NCBI RefSeq assembly: GCF_001908725.1
Contig: NZ_CP018725.1
Span: 558,001-622,000, forward strand
Reading direction: 5' to 3'
DNA from: Xanthomonas vesicatoria ATCC 35937
Lineage (GTDB): Bacteria; Pseudomonadota; Gammaproteobacteria; Xanthomonadales; Xanthomonadaceae
DNA length: 64,000 bases
The notes under the pieces were generated by a model. It was not told where the DNA came from. It worked only from the letters and a program-made list of their open reading frames with translations, and did no database searches. Made by a program: the position numbers and the translations under genes. The stretch's first letter is position 1. Every line of letters begins with the position of its first letter. Of the stretch, positions 8,714 through 19,586 are shown one piece after another.

Positions 8714-9340
8714 ATGTCCAATGAATTCCGTCCGCTGATCGATGTCCTGCGCGAGCTCAGGGCGTTGGCATTGAAGAAGGCGTCCGGCTTTCTGTTTGTC
8801 GTCACCGAAGAAAACCATTCCTGCATCGTCCGGCTCAACGCCGGACAGATCGAAGAAGTGGTCTTTCGCATGCTGCGTAATGATGAGGCGGTGCAACGTC
8901 TCACCATGGTCGGCGCCGCAAAGGCCCGCTTCCAGGTCGATCCGGGGGCCGGCATGGGCAAGCCGTCGTTGCTGAGCGACGACTCGCGCCAGTGGTTGAT
9001 GGGCGGCTTCGAACAGGATCTGGGCGGTGCCCCTGCCCCGGCGCGCGCCGCCGTGGCACCGGCACCGGTCGCCGCAAGTCCGGTGGCAATGGCCGCACCA
9101 GCAGCCGCGACGTCCGGCAATGCCAGTGCCGGCGCGCCGGACGAGCGCGTACGCGATGCACTGGAAAAGGTTGCGCTGAACTATCTCGGCCCCATTGCCG
9201 GCATGCTCTGCGATGAAGCCTGGGAAGCGTCCAGCGATATTGAGCAAGTGCTTAGTCAACTCGGCGCCAATCTTGCAACACCCCAGGAAGCCCAGAAGTT
9301 CATGGCCGATGCCCGCGTGGCTTTGTCCAAGGTGCGTTGA
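8714..9340 (+). CDS. Hypothetical protein, DUF4388-like N-terminus
   Basis: Soluble protein of 208 residues, not assigned a function. The first ~90 residues (LRELRALALKKASGFLFVVT, CIVRLNAGQIEEVVFRMLRN) resemble the DUF4388 type, a fold linked to regulatory proteins. Residues about 100-140 are an Ala/Pro-rich linker. The C-terminal ~65 residues (ALEKVALNYLGPIAGMLCDE) resemble a short helical domain found at the end of various bacterial signalling proteins. AGGAAG lies nine bases before the ATG. It follows the Cache-HAMP gene by 44 bases and is closed by a strong terminator, so the two form a bicistronic unit; a signalling partnership is inferred. Confidence 0.75.
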   Translation: MSNEFRPLIDVLRELRALALKKASGFLFVVTEENHSCIVRLNAGQIEEVVFRMLRNDEAVQRLTMVGAAKARFQVDPGAGMGKPSLLSDDSRQWLMGGFEQDLGGAPAPARAAVAPAPVAASPVAMAAPAAATSGNASAGAPDERVRDALEKVALNYLGPIAGMLCDEAWEASSDIEQVLSQLGANLATPQEAQKFMADARVALSKVR

Positions 9341-9364
9341 CGCAAGCGTCAACGCAGCGCCTGC

Positions 9365-9397
9365 AAACAAGCCGCGCAGTGCGCGGCTTGTTTATTT
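9365..9397 (+). terminator. Rho-independent terminator of the Cache-HAMP operon
   Basis: Perfect 13-base-pair stem (AAACAAGCCGCGC at 9365-9377, its complement at 9381-9393), 3-base loop and a T-rich 3' flank (TTTATTT), 25 bases after the stop at 9340. Confidence 0.9.
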
Positions 9398-9446
9398 ACC
9401 GCGGCATCTTGCGGCCTGATTGCCAAAGATGGAATTGCCCGACATG

Positions 9447-9468
9447 AAAAGGGCGCCGCGCGGCGCCC
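9447..9468 (-). terminator. Rho-independent terminator of guaA
   Basis: On the minus strand, a perfect GC-only palindrome (GGGCGCCGC at 9451-9459 and its complement at 9460-9468) is followed by TTTT, 30 bases beyond the guaA stop. Confidence 0.85.
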
Positions 9469-9497
9469 TGTCGTTAGATCTCTCGATCAGAATCGAC

Positions 9498-11063
9498 TCA
9501 CTCCCACTCGATCGTCGCCGGTGGCTTGCCGGAGATGTCGTAGACCACGCGTGAAACACCGCGCAGTTCGTTGATGATGCGATTGCTAACCGTGCCGAGG
9601 AAGTCGTACGGCAGGTGCGCCCAATGCGCGGTCATGAAGTCGATGGTCTCCACCGCGCGCAGGGCGATGACCCATTCGTAGGCACGTGCATCGCCGACCA
9701 CGCCAACCGACTTCACCGGCAGGAACACTGCAAATGCCTGGCTGGTGGTGTCGTACAGGTCGGCCTTGCGCAGCTCGTCGATGAAGATCGCATCGGCCTT
9801 GGCCAGCAGTTCGGCGTATTCGCGCTTCACTTCGCCCAGGATGCGTACGCCCAGGCCCGGGCCGGGGAACGGATGGCGATACACCATCGTGCGCGGCAGG
9901 CCTAGTTCGACGCCGAGGCGACGCACCTCGTCCTTGAACAGTTCGCGCAGCGGCTCCACCAGGCCCAGCTTCATGTGCTCAGGCAGGCCACCGACGTTGT
10001 GGTGGCTCTTGATCACATGCGCCTTGCCGGTCTTGCTGCCGGCCGACTCGATCACGTCCGGATAAATCGTGCCCTGCGCCAGCCACTTGGCATTGGCCAG
10101 CTTGCCGGACTCTTCGTCGAAAATGTCTACGAACAGATTGCCGATGATCTTGCGCTTGGCTTCCGGGTCGCTCACGCCTTCAAGCTTGGCGAAATAGCGG
10201 TCGGCAGCATTGACGCGAATCACCTTGACGCCCATGTGCTCGGCAAACATCGCCATCACCTGGTCGCCTTCCTGCCAGCGCAGCAGGCCGGTATCGACGA
10301 ACACGCAGTTCAGCTTGTCGCCGATCGCCCTGTGCAGCAACGCCGCGACCACCGACGAATCCACACCACCGGACAAACCGAGAATCACTTCGTCATCGCC
10401 GACCTGCGCGCGTACGCGGGCGATCTGGTCGTCGATGATGTTGGCCGCCGTCCACAGGGTCTGGCAACCGCAGACATCGACCACGAAGCGGCGCAGCAAG
10501 GTCTGACCCTGCAGCGTGTGCGTCACTTCCGGGTGGAACTGCACGCCGTACCAGCGCTTGTCCTCGTTGGACATCGCCGCCACCGGAATGCGGTCAGTCA
10601 CGGCGGTAATCGTGAAGCCAGGCGGCACTTGCGACACATGGTCGCCGTGGCTCATCCACACGTTCAAACGCGACGCGCCGGCGTGATCGGTCAGGCCGGA
10701 GAACAACGCATCGGCCGCCACAACATCCACTTCGGCATGGCCAAACTCACGCTGATCGGCTGCTTCGGTGGCGCCGCCCAGCTGCGCTGCCAGGGTCTGC
10801 ATGCCGTAGCACATACCAAACACCGGCAAGCCGCTGTCGAACACTTCCTGCGGCGCGACCGGCGCACCCGGCAAGGTGGTCGATTCCGGCCCACCAGACA
10901 GGATGATGCCCTTGGCACCGAAGCCGGCAATCTCGGACGGATCATGATCCCAGGCCCAGATCTCGCAGTACACGCCGATTTCGCGAATACGCCGCGCGAT
11001 CAACTGCGTGTACTGCGCGCCGAAATCGAGGATGAGGATCTTGTCGTTATGGATGCTGGTCAT
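9498..11063 (-). CDS. guaA: GMP synthase (glutamine-hydrolysing)
   Basis: Converts XMP to GMP with glutamine and ATP, the last step of GMP synthesis, in the cytoplasm. 521 residues, normal full length. The N-terminal class I amidotransferase has the Cys loop [10 protein letters not shown] and the His/Glu segment FHPEVTHT. The ATP-pyrophosphatase domain has the P-loop [16 protein letters not shown]. The C-terminal dimerisation domain ends in the usual PPATIEWE. It lies downstream of guaB on the same strand, separated by 121 bases carrying a large inverted repeat. Confidence 0.98.
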   Translation of the reverse strand: MTSIHNDKILILDFGAQYTQLIARRIREIGVYCEIWAWDHDPSEIAGFGAKGIILSGGPESTTLPGAPVAPQEVFDSGLPVFGMCYGMQTLAAQLGGATEAADQREFGHAEVDVVAADALFSGLTDHAGASRLNVWMSHGDHVSQVPPGFTITAVTDRIPVAAMSNEDKRWYGVQFHPEVTHTLQGQTLLRRFVVDVCGCQTLWTAANIIDDQIARVRAQVGDDEVILGLSGGVDSSVVAALLHRAIGDKLNCVFVDTGLLRWQEGDQVMAMFAEHMGVKVIRVNAADRYFAKLEGVSDPEAKRKIIGNLFVDIFDEESGKLANAKWLAQGTIYPDVIESAGSKTGKAHVIKSHHNVGGLPEHMKLGLVEPLRELFKDEVRRLGVELGLPRTMVYRHPFPGPGLGVRILGEVKREYAELLAKADAIFIDELRKADLYDTTSQAFAVFLPVKSVGVVGDARAYEWVIALRAVETIDFMTAHWAHLPYDFLGTVSNRIINELRGVSRVVYDISGKPPATIEWE

Positions 11064-11070
11064 TGAGAGC

Positions 11071-11183
11071 CGGGAATCGAGAATCGGGATTGGGGAATCG
11101 CAACAGCAAATGCGGCGCTAGCCGCTATCGGACGAGGAAGCGGCGGGCTCTTACGATTCCCGATTCGCGATTCCCCACTCCCG
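11071..11183. repeat. Inverted ATTCCCG-type repeat between guaB and guaA
   Basis: A 30-base arm rich in GGGAATC/GGGATT units (11071-11100) is inversely repeated at 11154-11183, which ends one base before the guaB stop codon. The arms differ at a few positions; the spacer is 53 bases. In the guaB-guaA transcript it would form a long hairpin that could lower or protect guaA message. Related tracts occur at 50217-50321 and 60976-60994. Confidence 0.7.
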
Positions 11184-11184
11184 A

Positions 11185-12723
<1,539 letters not shown>

Positions 12724-12735
12724 TTACGCCGTTGC

Positions 12736-13620
12736 TCAACCGGCAGCGTCGGCCGCTTCCAGGGTGTTCTGCATCAGCGTGGCCACCGTCATCGGCCCCA
12801 CCCCGCCCGGCACCGGCGTGATCCAGGCCGCGCGCTTCACCGCCGCATCGAAGCCGACATCGCCCACCAGGCGACCGTCCTCAAGCCGGTTGATGCCGAC
12901 ATCGATGACCACCGCACCCGGCTTGACCCACTCGCCGGGGATCAGCCCCGGGCGACCCACCGCCACCACCAGAATGTCGGCGTTGCGTACGCTCGCCTCC
13001 AGCACATCGGCCGGGGTGAACTTGTGGCAGCTGGTCACCGTGCAACCGGCGATCAACAGTTCCAGGCCCATCGGCCGGCCGACGTGATTGCTCACGCCTA
13101 CAATCGTCGCGTTGCGCCCGCGCACCGGTTGATCGGTGTGACCGAGCAAGGTCACGATGCCGCGCGGCGTGCACGGGCGCAGCCCGAATTCGCGCAACGC
13201 CAGATGGCCCACGTTCTGCGGATGGAAGCCATCCACATCCTTGCGCGGATCGATGCGCTGGATCAGCCGGTTGGCATCGGGAATTCCCGGCAGCGGCAGC
13301 TGGATCAGGATGCCGTGGATCTTGGGATCGGTGTTGAGTTCATCGATCAACGCCGCCAGCTCGGCTTCGCTGGTGCCGTGCGGCAGGTCGTAATCGAACG
13401 CTTCGATGCCCACTTTTTCCGCCGCGCGCCGCTTGTTGCGCACATACACCGACGATGCCGGATCGCCACCCACCAGCACCACCGCCAACCCGGGCCGCGC
13501 CTTGCCCGCTGCCACGCGCGCATCCACACGCATCTTCAGCCCGTCGAGCAGGTCCTCGGCAATGCGGCGACCATCGAGAAGGCGGGCCGGAGCGGAGGCA
13601 GCTGGCGCGGAAGCGGTCAT
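12736..13620 (-). CDS. folD: Bifunctional methylenetetrahydrofolate dehydrogenase/cyclohydrolase
   Basis: Interconverts 5,10-methylene- and 10-formyl-tetrahydrofolate, giving formyl units for purine synthesis. 294 residues. Family signatures are visible: the catalytic region [17 protein letters not shown] (Tyr and Lys), GILIQLPLP, the Asp of DPRKDVDGF, the NADP-binding [11 protein letters not shown], and [11 protein letters not shown] near the end. An Ala-rich N-terminal ~12 residues is extra. It lies 93 bases upstream of guaB on the same strand, which fits the purine context, though that gap is long enough for a separate guaB promoter. Confidence 0.97.
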   Translation of the reverse strand: MTASAPAASAPARLLDGRRIAEDLLDGLKMRVDARVAAGKARPGLAVVLVGGDPASSVYVRNKRRAAEKVGIEAFDYDLPHGTSEAELAALIDELNTDPKIHGILIQLPLPGIPDANRLIQRIDPRKDVDGFHPQNVGHLALREFGLRPCTPRGIVTLLGHTDQPVRGRNATIVGVSNHVGRPMGLELLIAGCTVTSCHKFTPADVLEASVRNADILVVAVGRPGLIPGEWVKPGAVVIDVGINRLEDGRLVGDVGFDAAVKRAAWITPVPGGVGPMTVATLMQNTLEAADAAG

Positions 13621-13669
13621 GGGGCGTCAGGTGTAGAGTCGAAGGCCGTCTATTGTCCCCGATTCCGTC

Positions 13670-13990
<321 letters not shown>

Positions 13991-14284
13991 TCGTTGATCA
14001 GGACGCGTGGCTGGCGTGATTGCTGTGCGTCCGCTGCGCCTGTCTTGAGACTGCGTGTCATTAGGCGGCGGCACCGCTCTTCGATGCGTTTCGCTGCGGT
14101 GGCTCGGGGCCACAGTGGTGTTGAGTGCACGGCCTCACGCGACTGCTTATTGCTAGCGATATCTTGTCGATCAGCTCAGGAGCTGGAGACTTCGGTTGCT
14201 CGGGAGCGTCGGGCGCAATGGGTCCACCTAGTGCAGAGCACATGATCTGCGGGCTGCCTGCCGGGCCCCTGCCCACCTGCCGCC

Positions 14285-14349
14285 GCGGGACACGCCGTGA
14301 ATCCATCCGTGGAGGCTCTTCTGCGGCATCCATGCCGCATGAGGTCCCA
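14285..14349 (+). repeat. Hairpin repeat module (type B)
   Basis: Outer arms GCGGGAC and GGTCCCA enclose about 50 bases; inside is the core TGCGGCAT-CC-ATGCCGCA. Internal sequence (ACACGCCGTGAATCC) matches module B of the 60-kb array nearly base for base. The flanking GGCGGGCAAG motif is also shared. Confidence 0.7.
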
Positions 14350-14523
14350 CGCCGGTAGGCGGGCAAGAGCCAATCGAGATGATTGGTGTGCACCGTTGCA
14401 GACAAAGCATGAGTACATCGTCTGACTGCTGACGCTTCATCGCAACATGAGGTGGAAGACGGCCAGCTGCTTACGTGGCTGTTACGTGGTCACCGACCAA
14501 CGTCCTGGCACGCTGTCCTCGCC

Positions 14524-14597
14524 GCTTGCGGGACCCTGTGGCGGCATGGATGCGCCACGGAGCGTCCATGGATGGACTCACAGCGTGTCCCGCAAGC
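14524..14597 (-). repeat. Hairpin repeat module, inverted copy
   Basis: Perfect 11-base outer arms GCTTGCGGGAC (14524-14534) and GTCCCGCAAGC (14587-14597) enclose a GTGGCG...CGCCAC core around CATGGATG. Same family as the module at 14285 but in the opposite orientation. Confidence 0.7.
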
Positions 14598-14752
14598 GAT
14601 GAGGACGCCGCGGGCTTGGAGACGCGACCTGGCCACCCCGCTGACGCACAGGGACACCAAACAGCTGCGCTGTCGAAAGACCGGGCGTGGCATGTATGAC
14701 CCGTACTCCGCTCCTGTGCAGCCCCCACCCACCTGACGATTGCGAGGTGTTG

Positions 14753-16609
14753 TCAGCCGCTCTTGGTCTCTGCCGCAGTTTCTTCACCAGCCTGCGGTAA
14801 TGCGTCGCGGTTGAGCGACCGGCTCTCCCGGCGCGGCGGTGTCAACGGCGTGGGCTTGGGCACCGTCGGCGTGATGTTGCCGAACATCAACCCTGCTCCG
14901 GCGCGCACATTCCCTGCAGCGATTTCCAGCTCCAGCCGCTCCGCATCGCGGCGGCGGATCTCGCGCGCAATCATGCTGGCCTCATCCTCATCCACGCCCA
15001 GCTCGACCAACGCCATCTGGCCAAAGGTCACCGCTGACTCGAAGGTTTCGCGGATCTGGTAATCCACACCGGCTGCGATCAACTGTAGCGAATGCTCACG
15101 ATCAAACGAGCGCACCAACAGGCGCGCGTGCGGAAACTCGCGCGTGGCCAACTCGACGATGCGGTTGGCCGCTTCGCGATTGTCGATGCACACCGCGATC
15201 GCCTGCGCAGTATGCGCACCGGAGGCATGCAACACGTCCAGCCGGGTCCCGTCGCCGTAATAGATCTTGAAACCGAACTCTTCCGCGCTCTGGATCATCT
15301 CGATATCGTTATCGATGATGGTCACGTCCACGTCGCGCGCCAGCAGCGATTGGCTCGCCACCTGGCCAAATCGCCCGAAGCCGATGACCAGCACGCTGCC
15401 GGTCTGCCCGTTGACCGCTTCCACTCCCTCCAGCGACACCGCCGCCGCAGGCGTCAAGCGCCGCTGTACCAGCACGAATAAAGGCGTCAGTGCCATCGAC
15501 AGCACCACGATGGCGGTGAGGGTGGCATTGACCTGCGCATCGATCACACCCGATGCCGAGGCCGCGGCAAACAACACAAAAGCGAACTCACCGCCCTGCG
15601 CCATCAACACCCCACGGTCCAGGGCCTGGCGATGATCGCTGCGCATCACCCGCGCCACCGCATAGATGCATACCGCCTTACCCACCATCAGCGCCAACAC
15701 GCCGACGAGAATGAGTTGCCAATCGGCCGCGACCACACGCAGGTCAAGGCTCATGCCCACGCCGAGAAAGAACAAGCCCAGCAAAATGCCGCGGAACGGC
15801 TCGATATCCGCCTCGATCTGATGGCGAAAGGTGGATTCCGATAGCAGCACCCCGGCCAGGAATGCCCCCATCGCCATCGACAGCCCACCGACCTGCATCA
15901 ACAGGGCTGCGCCTAACACCACCAGCAGCGCCGCGGCCGTCATCACCTCGCGCGCCTTGGACGCAGCCAGGATCCGGAACAGCGGATTGAGCAGCCAGCG
16001 CCCGGCCACCAACAAGCCGACGATGCAGGCCAGACCGATACCGACGTCATGCCAACGCTGCGATGCGGCTTGCGGGTCGCCACTGGAACCCATCCAGGCC
16101 ACGATCGCCAGCAACGGGACGATCAGCAGATCCTCAAACAACAGGATTGCCACGATCTTCTGCCCCGAGGGCAAGGCCACATCGCCGCGCTCGGCAAGCA
16201 ACTGCATCACCACTGCCGTCGAAGTCAGCACGAACCCGGACGCGGCCACGAACGCCACCGGCGGCGAAAAGCCCAGCAACCTGCCGATACCGGTCAGTAC
16301 CAGTGCGCACACGCAGATCTGCACGGTGCCCAGGCCAAAGATTTCCTTGCGCAGGCTCCACAGATGCGACGGCCGCATCTCCAGGCCGATCACAAAAAGA
16401 AACATCACCACACCCAGTTCGGCGACGTGCAGGATTGCCTGCGGATCGTTGAACAGACCTAATCCGAATGGCCCGATCGCCAGCCCCGCGGCCAGGTAGC
16501 CGAGCACCGAGCCCAGGCCTAACCGGCGGAACAACGGGATCGCAACCACCGCAGCGCCCAGCAGCGCCACGACGTTGATCAGTTCACTGGAATGTGCAGA
16601 TTGACTCAT
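14753..16609 (-). CDS. Kef-type potassium/proton antiporter (monovalent cation:proton antiporter-2)
   Basis: Inner-membrane K+ efflux antiporter of 618 residues. Residues 1-390 hold about 12 membrane helices of the CPA2 exchanger domain, including the GPFGLGL and LFEDLLIVPLLA segments. Residues about 405-520 form an RCK/TrkA-N domain with the nucleotide-binding GFGRFGQVASQSLL and the Asp-rich IIDNDIEMI. A short helical tail follows. Family members are gated by glutathione adducts and protect against electrophiles; E. coli KefB/KefC are the models, but the paralogue cannot be decided. No KefF/KefG-type ancillary gene is adjacent. Confidence 0.92.
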   Translation of the reverse strand: MSQSAHSSELINVVALLGAAVVAIPLFRRLGLGSVLGYLAAGLAIGPFGLGLFNDPQAILHVAELGVVMFLFVIGLEMRPSHLWSLRKEIFGLGTVQICVCALVLTGIGRLLGFSPPVAFVAASGFVLTSTAVVMQLLAERGDVALPSGQKIVAILLFEDLLIVPLLAIVAWMGSSGDPQAASQRWHDVGIGLACIVGLLVAGRWLLNPLFRILAASKAREVMTAAALLVVLGAALLMQVGGLSMAMGAFLAGVLLSESTFRHQIEADIEPFRGILLGLFFLGVGMSLDLRVVAADWQLILVGVLALMVGKAVCIYAVARVMRSDHRQALDRGVLMAQGGEFAFVLFAAASASGVIDAQVNATLTAIVVLSMALTPLFVLVQRRLTPAAAVSLEGVEAVNGQTGSVLVIGFGRFGQVASQSLLARDVDVTIIDNDIEMIQSAEEFGFKIYYGDGTRLDVLHASGAHTAQAIAVCIDNREAANRIVELATREFPHARLLVRSFDREHSLQLIAAGVDYQIRETFESAVTFGQMALVELGVDEDEASMIAREIRRRDAERLELEIAAGNVRAGAGLMFGNITPTVPKPTPLTPPRRESRSLNRDALPQAGEETAAETKSG

Positions 16610-16723
16610 GCCTGGATTCTAGCGGCGCATGCATGCCGGTGCCTTGCATCTGCTTGCTTGTTGCGCGGGGTCAAGGCCCACCTCGCCACCGACGTCTACG
16701 GCACGGTCAGTAATGCCCAAACG

Positions 16724-16751
16724 ACGAACGACGCCGAATGGCGTCGTTCGT
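16724..16751 (-). terminator. Hairpin downstream of galU
   Basis: A 12-base-pair perfect stem (ACGAACGACGCC at 16724-16735 with its complement at 16740-16751) and 4-base loop, 22 bases after the galU stop. On the minus strand only a short TTT follows, so termination efficiency is uncertain. Confidence 0.6.
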
Positions 16752-16772
16752 AATGAAACAGCGGTGACGCGA

Positions 16773-17666
16773 TCAGCCGCGCGCGTCTGCCTGGGCCAAT
16801 GCATTGCGCAGAATTTCTTTCGCCGGCCCACCATGCTTCTCGTGCTCGAGCGCAAAGTGGACAGTCGCTTCGATCAAACCGATGTGAGCACCGCAATCGA
16901 AACGGCGTCCCTCGAATCGGAATGCATCGACCTGCTCTTTTTTCAGCAGCTCGGCAATCGCATCGGTCAGCTGGATTTCGCCACCGGCACCCGCGCCTGT
17001 CGCTTCCAACAATTCGAAAATCTTCGGGCTGAGCACATAGCGACCGACCACGGCCAGGTTGCTCGGCGCCACTTCCGGCTTGGGCTTTTCGACGATGGCA
17101 TTGATACGGCCCTTACGGCCGTCGAATGCGTCGGTAGACACGATGCCATAGCTTGCGGTCTTGTCGTGCGGGACGTCTTCCACGGCAATGACGCTGCCGC
17201 CGGATGCTTCGGCCACATCGGCCATCTGGGTCAACGCAGCGTCGCCACGGTTCCACATCAGATCGTCGGCCAGCAGCACAGCGAACGGCTCGTCACCGAC
17301 CACAGCCTTGGCACACAGCACGGCATGGCCCAGACCAAGCGCCTCGGCCTGCGTCACAAAAATGGCGCGAACGCCTTCCGGCAACGCATGGCGCACCAAT
17401 TCCAGCTGCTCCAGCTTGCCGGCGCGTTCGAGCTTCTGCTCCAGTTCGTAGGCCTTGTCGAAGTAGTCGGCAATGGAGTGCTTGTAGCGGTTGGTGACGA
17501 AGATCAGCGTATCGCAGCCAGCCTGGATGGCCTCGTCGACAGCGTATTGGATCAATGGTTTGTCGATGATTGGCAGCATTTCCTTCGGCACCGTCTTGGT
17601 GGCCGGAAGAAAGCGGGTCCCAAGACCTGCGACGGGGAATACGGCCTTGCGAATGCGCTGACTCAT
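16773..17666 (-). CDS. galU: UTP-glucose-1-phosphate uridylyltransferase
   Basis: Makes UDP-glucose, needed for xanthan, lipopolysaccharide and periplasmic glucans. 297 residues. The nucleotidyltransferase motif is GLGTRFLPATKTVPKEMLP at the N-terminus, followed by VDEAIQAG, FVTNRYKHSI, LLADDLMW and VEKPKPE. The ATG at 17666 shares its A with the TAA stop of the upstream WbpM-like gene (TAATG), so the two are coupled. It is the last gene of a surface-polysaccharide transcript. Confidence 0.97.
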   Translation of the reverse strand: MSQRIRKAVFPVAGLGTRFLPATKTVPKEMLPIIDKPLIQYAVDEAIQAGCDTLIFVTNRYKHSIADYFDKAYELEQKLERAGKLEQLELVRHALPEGVRAIFVTQAEALGLGHAVLCAKAVVGDEPFAVLLADDLMWNRGDAALTQMADVAEASGGSVIAVEDVPHDKTASYGIVSTDAFDGRKGRINAIVEKPKPEVAPSNLAVVGRYVLSPKIFELLEATGAGAGGEIQLTDAIAELLKKEQVDAFRFEGRRFDCGAHIGLIEATVHFALEHEKHGGPAKEILRNALAQADARG

Positions 17667-19573
17667 TACAGTCTTCTGACCTCACGTGCGGGGAATGGAA
17701 CGACCGTATCAGATCGCGTGTCGACTTTCCGTCGAGCAGCTGCAAAATCCGGCATCAGGCTGCCCAGGACAGTCTCCATGGCCTTGATGTCATATCGGTT
17801 AACTGCCTCGCGCAGACGCGTCACCAGCTGCAGCACCTGCTCGTGCGAGAACTCGCGCACACCGGCCTCCAGAATCTTGGGATGCGCAGTCGGACGATAG
17901 TCTTCGTCGGAATAGAACAGCGTCTCGTGCAGCTTCTCACCTGGGCGCAGACCGGTGTAGAGAATCGCCACATCCTTGCCCGGCTGCTTGCCGGCAAGAC
18001 GAATCATCTGCTCGGCAAGCAGACGGATCGGCACCGGCTCGCCCATGTCCAACGTATAGATCGCGCCATGCGACGCCGAGGCAGCTGCCTGGATCACCAA
18101 CTGGCAGGCCTCGGGGATGGTCATGAAATAGCGGGTCACATCCGGATGCGTCACCGTGACCGGCCCACCCTGGCGGATCTGTTCGCGGAACAATGGCACC
18201 ACGCTGCCAGCCGAGTCCAGCACGTTGCCGAAGCGCACGGTGATGAAGCGCGTCGGTGCATCGCGTGCGTCAAGACTCTGGCAGATCATCTCCGCGTAGC
18301 GCTTGCTGGCGCCCAGCACATTGACCGGCTCGACCGCCTTGTCGGTGGAAATAAACACGAAGGTCTCGATGCGTGCACGCTGACAGGCGCGCGCCACGTT
18401 CTCGGTCGCCAGCACGTTGTTGCGTACGGCTTCGCGCAGCTGCTCTTCCAGCAGGGGCACCTGCTTGTACGCGGCGGCATGGAACACGGCATCGGGGGCG
18501 GCGGTATTCAATGCATGCGCCACCACCGCCGGGTCGCCACAATCGCCGAGCACCCGCACAACTTCGATATCCGGGAACAGCCGGCGCAGATCCGAGTCGA
18601 TGGTCAGCAATGCCAGCTCGTCTATTTCCAGCAGGACGATGCGACGCGCCCCATGGCGCGCGCACTGACGGCAGACTTCCGAGCCGATCGAGCCGCCGGC
18701 ACCAGTCACCATCACGGTCTTGTTCGTCAGCCAATCGCGGATCAATCGCCAGTCCGGCGTCACCGGTTTGCGATTGAGCAGATCCTCGATGGCAACCTCT
18801 TTCAATTCGCCAGGCAGCGAGCGCCCTTCCAGCACATTGATCAGCTTGGGCACCATCCGGAACGGCAGACCGGTGCTCTCGCAGATCGCCACCACGCGCT
18901 GCATGCCGGATGCATCGAGCGAGGGAATCGCAATCACCAGCAGCTTCGCGGCGGTCTCCTTCGCAATCGATGCGGCCTGATCCAGATTGCCGAGCACGTT
19001 GAGGCCCTGGATCTTTGCACCATGCAGGTTGTTGGCATCGTCCAGAAAACCGACCGGCACGAACGTGCCGGAGCGGCGCAGATCGCGCACCAGACCTTCA
19101 GCAGCGCGGCCGGCACCCAGGATCAGCACGCGCTGCGCCGCGTCACCGGAGTGCGCAATCTGATAATCCTTCCAGGCGCGGTACAGCAGGCGCGGGGTCC
19201 CGAGCAGCGCCGACAGCGCGAACGGATAGACCACCAGGACCGATAGCGGCACACCGTCGAGGCGGTCGTAAGACAACGCCAGCACGATAGCCACTAGGCC
19301 GAGGAAGCTCGACTTAAAGATGTTCCAGAGGTCAGGCACAGACGCGAAGCGCCATAGCCCCCGGTACAGACCCATCTTCCAGAACACCAGCCCCTGCGCC
19401 ACCAGAACCACGGCGGTGCGCCAATCCCACAATGGCAGATCCGGCGCATCGCGCAGCATCGAGTAGCGGCCCGCATGCAGCAGCTGCCAGCACACCCAGA
19501 CCATCAGAAGGTCGTGCACCACGACTGCCACTTGCGGCAGCGCCTTGGTCAAACGGTCACGCCAGGAAATCAT
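17666..19573 (-). CDS. Nucleotide-sugar 4,6-dehydratase, membrane-anchored (WbpM/PglF/CapD family)
   Basis: Probably dehydrates a UDP-N-acetylhexosamine to a 4-keto-6-deoxy sugar for O-antigen or another surface glycan. 635 residues: about four N-terminal membrane helices (residues ~15-130), a CoA-binding-like Rossmann segment (VLILGAGRAAEGLVRDL, ~148), and the catalytic SDR domain from ~285 with GAGGSIGSEVCRQ, FHAAAYKQVPLLE, STDKAVEPVNVLGASKR and RFGNVLDSAGSVVPLF. As in long WbpM/PglF enzymes, the usual SDR Tyr is absent: the position before GASK is Leu. It lies 13 bases downstream of the WbpL-like transferase and overlaps galU by one base. Confidence 0.92.
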   Translation of the reverse strand: MISWRDRLTKALPQVAVVVHDLLMVWVCWQLLHAGRYSMLRDAPDLPLWDWRTAVVLVAQGLVFWKMGLYRGLWRFASVPDLWNIFKSSFLGLVAIVLALSYDRLDGVPLSVLVVYPFALSALLGTPRLLYRAWKDYQIAHSGDAAQRVLILGAGRAAEGLVRDLRRSGTFVPVGFLDDANNLHGAKIQGLNVLGNLDQAASIAKETAAKLLVIAIPSLDASGMQRVVAICESTGLPFRMVPKLINVLEGRSLPGELKEVAIEDLLNRKPVTPDWRLIRDWLTNKTVMVTGAGGSIGSEVCRQCARHGARRIVLLEIDELALLTIDSDLRRLFPDIEVVRVLGDCGDPAVVAHALNTAAPDAVFHAAAYKQVPLLEEQLREAVRNNVLATENVARACQRARIETFVFISTDKAVEPVNVLGASKRYAEMICQSLDARDAPTRFITVRFGNVLDSAGSVVPLFREQIRQGGPVTVTHPDVTRYFMTIPEACQLVIQAAASASHGAIYTLDMGEPVPIRLLAEQMIRLAGKQPGKDVAILYTGLRPGEKLHETLFYSDEDYRPTAHPKILEAGVREFSHEQVLQLVTRLREAVNRYDIKAMETVLGSLMPDFAAARRKVDTRSDTVVPFPAREVRRL

Positions 19574-19586
19574 AGGAATCCATTAC

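Larger units (their letters stand above)
13991..14752. other. Repeat-bearing non-coding region
   Basis: 762 bases with no credible gene between the DUF1244 gene and the end of the Kef-type gene. It contains two hairpin repeat modules (14285-14349 and 14524-14597, opposite orientation) of the family that forms the tandem array at 60035-60917. The rest shows no recognisable signal. Confidence 0.6.

Noticed and set aside
14390..14740. Possible small genes in the 14.4-14.7 kb region
   Set aside because: Frames on both strands overlap the hairpin modules and show no family resemblance or ribosome site.
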